Assembly (NCBI GenBank): GCA_025403435.1
Contig: CM046330.1
Location: 20,110,239-20,174,238 of the forward strand
Direction of reading: 5' to 3'
Source: Artocarpus heterophyllus
Lineage: Eukaryota > Streptophyta > Magnoliopsida > Rosales > Moraceae
Length of the DNA: 64,000 nt
The notes below the pieces were generated by a model. The model made no database searches, was not told the origin of the DNA, and saw only the letters and a program-made list of their open reading frames with translations. A program made the translations under genes and the position numbers. This document shows, piece by piece, positions 11,018 through 22,079 of the stretch (position 1 is its first letter; every line of letters starts with the position of its first letter).

Positions 11018-14000
11018 TGTTGATAGGGAGCTTTATAGTGATCTGGTGGTACTCGACATGTACGACTATGATGTGATCCTAGGGATGGATTTCTTAGACA
11101 AGTATAATGCATCCATCGAATGTCAAAAGCGACGAGTTGAGTTTAGACCTGAAGGTGAAGAATGGTTTGAATTTGTTGGCGAATCGAGAAAGAAGACAAA
11201 GATTTTTCTGTCTGCGGCAAAGGCTCAAAAAATGTTAGCTAATGGATGTATGGGCTTTCTAGCTAACATAGTTGACAAGAAGAAGGAAGAGAGGCTAAAG
11301 ATTGATGATGTGCCAATTGTTAGCGAATTCAAAGAGGTGTTTCCTAATGATTTGCCAGGGTACCACCTGAAAGGGAGATTGAATTTGGGATTGAACTTGT
11401 GCCTGGTACAGGGCCTATCTCAAAAGCACCATATCGAATGGCACCTGCAAAGTTGAAAGAATTACATGAACAATTGAAGGAGCTTCTTGAGAAAGGATTT
11501 ATTCGACCAAGCCATTCACCATGGGGATCACCAGTATTATTTGTAAAGAAGAAGGATGGGTCGATGAGGCTTTGCATAGACTATCGAGAGTTGAACAAGG
11601 TGACTATAAGGAACAAGTACTCGTTGCCAAGGATTGATGATTTGTTTGATCAATTGAAAGGTGCGACAATTTTCTCCAAGATCGTCTTGAGGTCAGGTTA
11701 TCACCAATTGAGAATAAAGGAAGGCAATATTCCTAAGTCTGCTTTTCAGACAAGGTATGGTCACTATGAGTTTGTGGTTATGCCTTTGGGATTGACGAAT
11801 GCTCCTACAGCATTTATGGATCTAATGAACCGAGTGTTTAGGGATTTCCTCGATGAATTTGTGATTGTATTTATCGATGACATCCTTATTTACTCAAAGT
11901 CTCGAGAGGAGCATAGTAAGCATTTAAGGATTATGCTGTAACCATTGAAGAATCATCAGCTTTACGCCAAATTCTCAAAGTGTGAATTTTGGCTAGATTG
12001 TGTGACATTCTTGGGCCATGTGATCTCTAAAGATGGTGTGATGGTTGATCCAGTAAAGGCGGAAGCTGTTAATAATTGGAGTCGACCAAAGAATGTTAGT
12101 GAGAAAAGAAGTTTCTTGGGGTGAGCAGGATATTACAGGAAGTTTGTGGAAAGTTTTTCCAAGTTGGCTATGCCCCTAATAACAGCACTTACTTGAAAGG
12201 GAAGGAAGTTTGAATGGAATGATGAATGTGAGCAAAGTTTCCAAGAGTTAAAAAGGAGACTAACAAGTGCACCTACTCTGACAATTTCGGAAGGCGATGA
12301 AGGGTTTGTGATCTTCAGTGACGCTTCAAAAATGGGTCTTGGTGCCGTGTTAATGCAACATGAGAAAGTAATAGCCTACGCTTCAAGATAGTTGAAAGAT
12401 TATGAGAAGAAATACCTTACTCATGATATGGAATTGGCTGCTGTGGTTTTCGCACTTAAAATATGGAGGCATTATTTGTATGGAGTCAATTGCAAGATTT
12501 ACACCGATCACCAAAGCTTAAAGTACTTCTTCACTCAAAAAGACTTGAATATGAGACAGCGAAGATGGCTAGAGTTAGTAAAAGACTATGACTGTGAGAT
12601 CCTTTATCATCCAGGCAAGGCGAACAAGGTGGCTGATGCACTGAGTAGAAAATCTTCTGCGGCATTGATGTTAATAGATGAAAGATCCCAGCCGTTGCAA
12701 AAAGAGATTGTGGATTTTGGGATAAAGTTGATTTCAGGACGACTCTCATCTTTGACTTTGGCTCCAACATTGTTTGATGACATTCGAGAAAAAACAAGAT
12801 CGAGATATCAGTCTTTTGAGGATCAAACGGGAAGTAAAAGAGGGGAAATGTGATGATTTTCGTGTGTCTGATGATGAAATTCTATTTTTGGGAGATCAAT
12901 TATGTGTGCCGAACGTTGATGACTTGAGGAAGAAAGTGCTGGAGGAAGCTCATGTTACACCTTATAATATGCATCTGGGTTCCACTAAGATGTATAATGA
13001 CATGAGAAATAGTTTTTGGTGGTTCGAAATGAAGAGAGATGTGGCTAAATATGTGAAAAAATGCTTGACCTGTCAGCAAGTCAAAGCAGAACACCAAAGG
13101 CCAGGAGAAATGTTACAGTCTATTCAGATACCCGAGTGCAAATGGGAAGATATAGCTATGGACTTCATCAATGGGTTACCTAAGACTATCAACGGATTCG
13201 ATGCTATTTGGGTGGTAGTTGATAGGCTGACGAAATCGGCACATTTTCTACCGGTGAGGATGACATATTCATTAGAGAAGCTTGCCCAGCTATATGTTAA
13301 GGAGATAGTGAGAGTTCATGGTGTTTCCAAATCTATTATCTCAGATAGAGATAGTAGATTTACATCACACTTTTGGAAAAGTGTTCAAGCAGCTATGGGA
13401 ATGAAACTACAGTTTAGTACTGCTTTTCATCTCAGACAGATGGACAAACTGAGAAGATTAATAAGATATTAGAAGATATGCTCCGTGCCTATGCTTTAGA
13501 CTTCAAAGGAAGTTTGTGTGAGAAATTACCGTTGGCAGAATTTGCTTACAATAACAGTTATCAGGCAATGATAGGGATGACACCCTACGAGGCATTGTAC
13601 GAGAGGCGGTGTAGGATGCCAATTTATTGGCACGAGGTAGGAGAAAAGAAAGAGATGGAAACTGAGATGAAAAAGAAGACAAATTTTGTAGATAAGACGA
13701 CAGAAGTACTGAAGATCATTCGTCAAAGAATTGAGACTGCTCAGAGCTGACAAAAGAGCTTCGCTGATGTACGATGAAGGCCTCTAGAGTTTACCGTGGG
13801 TGACTCAGTTTTTATCAAAGTGGCCCCGATGAAGGGAGTAATGAGATTCGGCAAGAAAGGGAAGCTTAGTCCACGTTATATAGGACCTTACGAGATTACC
13901 AAGCGAGTTGGCAATATGGCTTATGAGTTGGACTTGCCCAAGGAGATGTCGACTATTCACAATGTTTTCCATGTCTCAATGTTAAAGAAGTATGTAGCAA

Positions 14001-14215
14001 ACCCTGAACATGTGATCAAATCACAAATGATGCAGGTTCGAGAAGATTTGAGTTTTGAGGAGAAACCTGTAGAGATTTTAGATAGAGAAGTTCGAAAGCT
14101 AAGGAACAAAGAGATAGCATTGGTAAAAATATTATGGCGTAACCATCGAGTAGAGGAGGCGACATGGGAACGAGAGGATGATATGAAAGCTAGGTATCCT
14201 GAATTGTTTTAAGTT
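11018..14215 (+). pseudogene. Ty3/gypsy pol remnant (PR end, RT, RNase H, IN, chromodomain-like tail)
   Basis: Translation in shifting frames gives, in order: a protease tail (YDVILGMDFLDKYNA) at 11055-11110, RT (11420-11940), RNase H (12290-12650), a zinc-binding/DDE integrase (12940-13560) and a C-terminal tail (VKILWRNHRVEEATWERE) ending at 14212. The RT keeps [10 protein letters not shown], but the first catalytic Asp in the FSKIDLRSGYHQ-type motif is Val ([12 protein letters not shown]). In-frame stops near 11939, 12122, 12195 and 12390, together with frameshifts near 11400, 12790 and 13430, break it. Several stops fit CAA/CAG or TGG changed to stop by C-to-T or G-to-A. Gag and most of protease are deleted between about 10800 and 11018. 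Non-functional. Confidence 0.93.
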
Positions 14216-14235
14216 TCGAGGACGAAACTTTTATA

Positions 14236-14248
14236 AGGTAGGAGGGAT
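14236..14248 (+). promoter_or_regulatory. Polypurine tract
   Basis: The purine-rich run aggtaggagggat sits directly against the 3' LTR, as needed for plus-strand priming. Confidence 0.8.
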
Positions 14249-16989
14249 TGTAACACCTAATTTTTTTTATTTAATGGTAAATAAAAAGTCTGACGCTAAA
14301 ATTGACGACAGTAATATCATTACTAACGTGCTATTTAGTGATGTTACAGGTGACAGTGACGAGGGATTCGATGTGCTAGAAAAAGTTCATGCCAATTATG
14401 TAGGGGTTATGGTTATTTATGAATTAATGATATGATGATGCATTTTGTTTTGTTTAATTAAATAAAATATGATAAGAAGAAATTAATAAGAATTTAAGTT
14501 TATGTGTTATAGTATATGATTTATTTATTTTTATTGGATATAGATATATGAATATATATATATATAATTTAAAATATATTTGCTACTATATGTAATATAA
14601 ATTAAATATTTATATGTGAATTATTAATATAAGTTAATATAAGTTAAAGTTTATATGTTATATATTAGTCACATGTATGTATTTATGAATGCATATATAT
14701 ATATATATGAATGGAAGGCTTGGGCCTTTTGGGCCTGCGGCAAAACTTGCCGGGAAAAAAAAAAAAAAAGTTGCACGTGAATTGTTAGTATAAGATAGCA
14801 TACACATAAGTTAAAAAGGCATTGGGCGTATTATTGATATGGCTGGCGGCAAGTCTTTGCCGAATAGGAGTAGAAAAAAAAAAGGGGGATAACATGTGGA
14901 AAAAAAAAAAAAGAGAACTTAGGGTTTTAGTCCACACATAAAATCTATATAAAGACCTCCTATTAGTAACCTTAGACTCACACTTCATTCCTTTCTTATT
15001 GATTGGCTTTATGTTTGGTTTTCTTTGGCTTTATCAAGATTTCTAGTCTCCCTAATTGCATTCATCTTGGTAAGTATATCAATAATCTAATATGTTTGTT
15101 TGATGTTTTAGTTTATTATGTTAGTATTAGAATTATTTTTATCATCATATAGATTCTTTTATCATATGTTTTTCATGTCTATTGGTGATTGAAAAGAATT
15201 GATGATTTAGTGGTTTTGATTAACCTCTCATTAAACCCTAGATTAAGGACATCATGGATTTTCATATTTTTTGCTATGTAGATCTTTATAGGTATGTTTT
15301 ATTATCAATTAGCATCATGTTAATTATGTGTTTACTATGTTAATTGAGGTTTTATTAGGTTATGGATTGGTATTTAAATTTTTTGATGCCTTATGCCTAC
15401 TTTTCATATAAATACCTGACAGCCATCGTATTTTAATAATTTTTGATCTCGTATTGCACTATTTATATTTTTCTTATATTTTTCCCAAATACTAGACATC
15501 TTGAGCTTTCTTTTTGCTTTTGAATCGCTTGAATCGAAGTTTTCTTTAAATAGTTATGATTTTTCGAAGTTGACCTTGAAAGCTGTACAGTTTACACGGA
15601 CCTGAAATTTAGACTGATTTTCAAGGGCTTTTTCTTCATGAAAATTATTGTCAAAATATGCGTGTAATATATCAAATTCTTTGTTTTTGAGTCTAGTTTC
15701 TAATTCCACTTGATTTAACTGATTTGGAGATAAGATGAAATTATTATGAATTTTTAAGTGAATAAAGGTCATTCTGCCTACTTTTGGGAATTATGCCCTA
15801 GGTTCATAAATTGTGATCTTGTGCTTCTTGATATTATTACGTGATAAGGTGATGTTTAATGATAGTATGAGATGTTTATATATTGCTAATAGTATTGTTA
15901 GTGACTTATGGTCAATATGAATGTTTGGCATGAACTCTTCAAGAAGCAAGCACACCGAAGACCCGAATCGTCGTGTCACCTACCATTAAAGGTTGAGTAA
16001 GTCTAGAGATCAGGTAAGTACATCTCTCGCCTACAATATGATTGTTCAAAATTAAAAAGATTGATGTTGATGATATGTTATGAAGATGTTTTAAGATGAG
16101 GATTTTTAATAATGAGGAAATTGATGGAAGACGATGAAAGATGATGTTATTTTACCTCATTATTCTATTGATGGAAAACTTTTTATGAAAACCTATATAT
16201 ATGTATTATCTATATTATTATTTTGATGTTTTAAAAAGGCGTTGTACATTTGATGGATTGATGGTGATGATGGGGTCCGGTGAGCGAACCGACCGGTGAG
16301 CGATCGCTTCATCTTTGTCACGGTTAGTTTGGGGGTCGCTACCTCACTCTTTCTGTGGCTAGCGCGCTATGACGATGACGGTACAACGTCAGGGCCCTAT
16401 TATATGATATTTTGAAGTACTATGATATGATATTTTGAAGTATTACTATATATATTATTTTAGAAAGAAAATATATTTATTTAATGATGAATTTATTTTA
16501 TTAAACTTTGTTAATTGATGAAAAGGTTTTGTGAGAGTTAAGGTGTACTTACTAAGCATTATGCTTACTAGATGTTTCTCATATTGCAGCTAGGAACAAG
16601 TGTTAGATATGAGGATGGAGGAGCTCGGTGTGGGTGTGTGCGTGGTGGCAGAAACGAAATATCGGAGTGACGCATCCTGTGTTAATGATGATTTAACTTT
16701 TATTCAATTGTTTACAATTTCACAAATTTAGTTTTTCAATTATTTTATGAGATTTCGCAAGTTTTAAGATATTTTATTTAGTTTAATGTTTTTGATAATG
16801 TTGCAACTATATTTTTATTTTTAGATGAAGTTATTTGATTTGATTAAAAAGTCTTGTTTTTTTTTTAAAAAAAAAAATTTAAGCTATTTCATGTTACTTT
16901 GATTATTCAAATTCTATAAAATTCTGTTTTATCATAAATAATAGATGTTATGAGACGGTAACTGTGACGTCCCGTGAGGGGGCGTTACA
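14249..16989 (+). repeat. 3' LTR of Tekay/Del-like element
   Basis: 2741 bp, TGTAACACC...GGCGTTACA. Collinear with the 5' LTR. It has about 33 bp more around 14997-15030, flanked by short 'ggctttat' repeats, suggesting a repeat-mediated deletion in the other LTR. It is followed by the target duplication CAAAT. Confidence 0.95.
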
Positions 16990-18529
16990 CAAATCGATTC
17001 ACTTTAGACAATCATTTGTATTGTATCTTAATCTTGAGATGAACAGTATGACCGTTGCTTGACTTGAGTCTTTTGATGTACCAAAGGGTGACAAACATCT
17101 TAATAGTGATATGTATGCCAGTACGTTGGAGGCATGACTCTTGATAGCGTAGACATGTTATTCATAGATATGGAATCCATAGCTCATCTTTAGAAGTAGT
17201 GATATCCTCTTCTATGCGTTATCCTGTAATTGAAAAGCTGGAACGCTCAACCATTTGGATACATATGTGTAACCGAATGGTATACTGTCTTTGGGTGGTA
17301 AGTTTTTCGATGGTGAGATAATGGAACGTAAGATAACAAAATTAATCGGGAAAATAAGACAGAACTTGTCCTTAAGCTGGTTATGGATAATATGGGGATA
17401 CGATACACTATGATATGTCGTGGAGACTTAGCTATACGAGCTTCGTAATTCTATGTAGTTCGAGAGTGCAGCTCCAAGCTTTTAGTGGAGTAGCGTTGGA
17501 GTTGATAATTATGAAATGTATATCTGAGATATTGAGTTTCGTAATTATCGAGAGCTTGAACTATATAGGTCAATTTGGTCCCCTTTGCTAGCTCACAAAA
17601 TCCTGTAACGATACGGCGTGCTTTTTCAATAATTGATGACTTATGTCAGATTTATTAGATTGGTTGAAATTTGGAAGAATCAAATCATTCATGTCTATTT
17701 ATCGGTTGAATTAATTTTGTGACAAAAATTAATTCAAGATAAACTTATTGAATTATTGAAAACGGATAATTCTTGTCTATTTATCAATTAATTTAATTTT
17801 GAATAAATTAAATCAAGATAAACTTATAGAATTATTAGGAATTCATTTATTTTCTTGGAGATTATCTAGATAAAGTTGTTTTAATTAGATAACTTCTCTA
17901 TTAGGTTATTTGAATTAAAACTGAGACTTTATCCTATAGAATCTCGAGTGGAAAATAAAAGATTCATTGAGATTTTTTATCGGGAGTTCGGCATGCCGAT
18001 TAGGCGATCGACCTGTCGATGTACGATAAAAAGATCACACGTTTTTCACGTGGATTTCATCAGATATTGATCCGAATTTGATTCTAATTTGAATTTTTGA
18101 TACCCTATCTGATAAGGACTGACCCTAGACCTAACCTCTATAAATAAGGAGTAAGTCTCATAAGTTATTTAGATCAATTAAGAGATTAAGAGTGATACTC
18201 TGCTGGTGAGAATCTGAAACTCCCTGAGAGCTATTGTTCACAAATCACGAACACTAGCTTTGGGTTCTCTCAATTGGTTAAAAGGAGAGTCACCAGGAGG
18301 AAGAGCTATACGTGTGAACCCACGCTTACTCCGATCGTAGATAGAGAATAGCAAAGAAGACCAGTTGGTTGAGGCTTTTCTGAAACGATACTTCTCTTCA
18401 CAAATTACGGGAGTATTCAAAGGTTAGTAAGATCTGATTAACGTATGCATATAGCGTGTCAAACTTGTGTTTTGAAAAATACTCTGTTACAAAATTTTTA
18501 AAATTCCGCTGCATACTATTTTTTCTACA
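16990..18529 (+). repeat. Angela-like solo LTR, right part
   Basis: Starts with the gypsy target duplication (16990-16994), then continues the copia LTR from where it broke at 8047. It ends in a decayed terminus (ccgctgcatac...ctaca) corresponding to ...CCGCTGCGCAC...CCAACA in intact copies. TATAT follows at 18530-18534, matching 7599-7603. It carries a short degenerate TCGGCATGCCGA motif near 17988. Confidence 0.87.
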
Positions 18530-18546
18530 TATATATAGGTTTGAAG

Positions 18547-18699
18547 CCTCGTTTGGTATTGTTTTAGAAGTTTTTGGAAATATTTTTACACGTTTTTTGA
18601 GCCAAAAAATTCAAAAACACTCTCAGTATAATTTCTTAAAAATTCTAATTTTTCAAAATAAAATATTTTCACTTATTTTAAAAACACTATCAAACGGGG
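18547..18699. mobile_element. MITE with CCYCGTTTGRTAKTGTTTT inverted ends
   Basis: The left end cctcgtttggtattgtttt is the inverse of the right end aaaacactatcaaacgggg with few mismatches. About 153 bp, AT-rich and non-coding. Similar ends occur at 31157-31310 and near 56120. No clear target duplication was seen. Confidence 0.6.
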
Positions 18700-20400
18700 T
18701 TCCTTTAAAAAAAAATAAAGAATTGATAAGTGAACCATGAGAAATTACTTTGTGGGATTGTGACATCTTATACAATAAATAAATAAATAAATAAACAGCT
18801 TCATTAAGAGTAAATTTGTTTCTCACAATCAAATAATTTAGCTCACTTTATTGAAAGTGAATTTAAGAATTCACAGTCAAAATAGAAAAATTTAAAGAAA
18901 TCATTAGCATTTTGTTATTTTGATTGTATCACTTGTTTAAACACTGCAAAAAGTTGTTCTGACCATGCTTACTTAAACACCTTAAATATTCTCTATTTCC
19001 ATAATAATATGCTTTTTGTTTAATTGATGACATTAGTGAGAAGACAATTTTGCTCCAGTAGTGGAGTATGAATGTTTTAATTTTATTTTTTAACGGTCTA
19101 ATTTGCAACTAGAAGTAGTTATATATCTCATGTTACAAATTTTTAATTAAGATAGTTGCAAATCATACCATTAAAATCGTAATGCGATGTTTTAAACACA
19201 ATGCTCTACCATTGAAATAAAATTACATTCTCCGTTATAATAATTCACTTAATTAACATTTAAAGTCACGAAAAAGTAAATATCACTTTTCATAATCATG
19301 ATTCATTAGTAACCTAATTTAAATGAATGCTGCAGATGTAAACATGATCACCATTTGAGTTGTAAAATATTGTTTTCTTAATACAATCATATGTTTATAA
19401 ATTCATTTTAGCTTAAACAAATATTACAATCATATGTTTATAATATACCAAAATTAGTATAACAAACACTCTAATATAATTAAAAAATAATAAAGGCAGT
19501 ACTTTTATGAAGAAACCTGAATGAGTTTTTTCGTTTATCATTTTCCGTTATGCGTCACAAAATTGGGCTATACGAAAAATTTTAGCTCTTTCAAAGCATT
19601 AATAAGTTTTAGTTCTGAATACCATCTAAAGCCACTATTTATAAAATGAGTATTTCTACTTTTGACTCAAATATATTTTATTAATTTTTAATATTAATTA
19701 CACGACTTGGATTGTTAAATTATATCAAAATTATTCAAAAAAAATATATAGATCAACATTATAATAACACTAAAAATTAAAAAAATATATATATTATACC
19801 ATACTTTTAAAAGTTATGTTTATTTATGTCATACTTAGAAGAATTTATGCTGCATAATCATTAATATTACATGTTAAGTTATGACACAAATAAACAGATA
19901 TAGCATTTATAAAAAATAAATATTAAAAAATTACATTTATAAAAATTTTTCTTTTTATTTATATCACACATAAAAAAATTTGTATCATACTACTATTTAT
20001 ACTATTTGTTTAAATTATATCACATTAAAATATTTATGGTATTTATAAAAAATAATTTTTAAAAGGTAAGATTTATAAAAACTCTCCAAAAATTTTGTTA
20101 AAATTTTATTTAAAAAACTGAGTCCCATAGATTTTTTTTATTCGAATTGAATGGAATCTTATGCAAAATATTTTTCGTGTTTTTATTTAATATTAACATT
20201 TTTTATTTTTTATTTTATCTAGCTCAAGATTTCTGTCCCTCCATCACAAGTATTGTATAAACGTCAAATCTTAATACACTTTCTCTCTCTAGCAGACAAG
20301 CATGGCCGTGGCCTGCAAAGTTAGAGAGGGAAAGGATAGGAAAGGAAAGGAAGTGACTTTGATGATGGTTTGAGCGTGGAACGACTGCAGTAGATGAGAA
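18700..20400. other. Intergenic AT-rich DNA, no gene seen
   Basis: No convincing open frame, RNA gene or repeat family recognised. An ATAAATAAATAAATAAAT run is near 18775. The region probably includes the distal promoter of the downstream host gene. Confidence 0.6.
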
Positions 20401-22079
20401 AATGGAGACACACCCTCCGAACTTTTCCCCCCTTTTAAGCTCTCTCTCTCCATTTTCTCTCTCTAAAAATGGACCCCATCGATTATATATTTCTACCCAA
20501 CCGTCACGTATTTCTCTACAGTTACCCGACAACGACAACGTCCTTGTAAAGCTCCTCTCTTTCTCTTTCACTTTCACTTTTACTTTCTCACTACCATCTC
20601 TATCTTTCTCTCTCCTCTCATCTCCTCCTCCTCCTCCTCCTCCTCCGTCTTCTTCTTTCACTTTCTACCGTCTTTAATGTCTGCAAGCAATGTATGAGAA
20701 TTTGAAATTCTGCCGAAAAACTTAGTGGGTCGGTGCGTGCTGGATAAGCATTTTTTGGGTATCTGTCTGACTCTTTCACTCTCTCTTTTTGGTTGTCAAA
20801 AAAAGATACCCACTGAAAAAGAAGTCTTTGTTTCTGAGCAATTTGTTTTTTGTTTTGTTGAAATTCGCTGTACAACTTTGATCCGAGTCTTTGCCAAAAA
20901 AAGTGTTGCGTTTTGGCCTCTTTTGTTAGAAAAAATATATTAAAAAAAAAGAAAGAAATTTGCGTCCAATAGTTTGGTGCTGAAACTTTGACATTGAAGG
21001 AGAACTATAAGGCTCCTTTTCCTCTTTTGGGAGGTTTTTTTAGAGATTTATTTTGGTAAATGTAGATGGGCTATTTTCAAGGATCTATTATGGTACAATT
21101 TGGAGAGCTGAATTTCTCAGTTTGCATGCTTCGGTTTCTCTTTGGCTGAAGCATTTAGCCTTCCAAAGTGGATTTTTAATCCAATTAAAGGTGATGTTTC
21201 TAGCCCCCACACCCCCCCCCCCCCCCCCACCAAAAAAAAAAAAAAAATCAAAGGTGAACTGATTCCTTGAGTTCTGGGAATTGTGTGTTCAAGTCCAAGT
21301 GCGAAGAAAATGGTGGAATTTGGATTCAATTTGTGATTGTGGGATTTGGGTTTTTGATTTTGGAAGTTGAAGAGGTTTGGTTATCTGGGCAAAAGCTTTT
21401 TGTGAAGTATGTGATGAGCTGTTTTAAGGCTTTTTGTGAAAGGAGGAAAAGGAGAAAAAAAAGGGAGAACGTTTTGAATTCTGATGCCTTAAAATCCAAG
21501 GAAAGACTTTGGTTGGTGCCTTGAACTTCACTTTGCTTGAAATATTGGGATTTTGGAACTGGAATCTTTTCACAAATCTGAATTGGATTTATCATAACAG
21601 CTTCGTAAGTTCAGGGCATAACGAATTTGGGAGCTCTATTCCAGGTACTTGAACCCTTTTTTTATTTTACTCTTCATGATCAGTACTGTTCGAGTCCATC
21701 ATTGTTTCTTCTTGTTTTCTTTTCTTTTCTTCTCTTTTTTTTTTTTAACACTATTAGCTGTTAGTTTGCATCATTTTGTTTCCTAGGAAATTAAACTCTA
21801 TGTAGTTGCATTCAATATCCTGTGAATATTATGTATCAAATAAGATCAACATCACCTATTTTTGATTGGAAATACAGTTTATTTATTTTTCTCTCCCTTT
21901 CATGTTTTGGGTAAGAGAAGAGGACTGATTTTCTGTAAACTTTCCTTTTAACCTATGTTTATATTTCTGTTGATTATTTCTCGTGCAGCTCAGATTATCA
22001 CGGAACATCTTCTTCTTTTTTTAATTAAAAAGCCTGATAAGATAGTTTTAAGGAAGAAAAAAGAAATCGTCGATTCATT
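20401..22079 (+). promoter_or_regulatory. Promoter and long 5' leader of the TRM-like gene
   Basis: CT-rich tracts (20438-20466 and 20545-20650, ending in a (TCC)n microsatellite) and a TATA-like word (attatatat, about 20482) are typical of a plant core promoter and leader. A probable leader intron runs from gtacttg near 21643 to ...tcgtgcag near 21989, placing a spliced 5' UTR before the ATG at 22080. Several short upstream ATG frames lie in the leader. A C-run followed by an A-run is at about 21211-21248. Transcript start and leader splicing are inferred, not proven. Confidence 0.5.

Larger units (their letters stand above)
8048..16989 (+). mobile_element. Tekay/Del-like Ty3/gypsy retrotransposon, gag-deleted, nested in Angela LTR
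   Basis: Two long LTRs (8048-10749 and 14249-16989) flank a short 3.5-kb interior. The target duplication CAAAT is perfect (8043-8047 and 16990-16994) and lies inside the Angela solo LTR. There is a primer-binding site for initiator Met tRNA and a polypurine tract. The interior holds the end of protease, RT, RNase H, integrase and a chromodomain-like tail, but no gag. Integrase placed after RNase H identifies Ty3/gypsy. The C-terminal chromodomain-like end and the ~2.7-kb LTRs suggest the Tekay/Del chromovirus lineage (inference). Confidence 0.92.

Noticed and set aside
11018..14215. Possible integrated plant pararetrovirus
   Set aside because: LTRs, target duplication, integrase and the chromodomain-like tail show it is a Ty3/gypsy retrotransposon. 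No movement or coat protein region was seen.
20224..20875. Open frames on both strands with Gly, Arg or Pro runs
   Set aside because: They are translations of CT-rich leader DNA and the (TCC)n microsatellite, with no conserved domain.
21211..21248. C-run followed by A-run as a regulatory element
   Set aside because: Homopolymers are prone to sequencing error and there is no further evidence of function.
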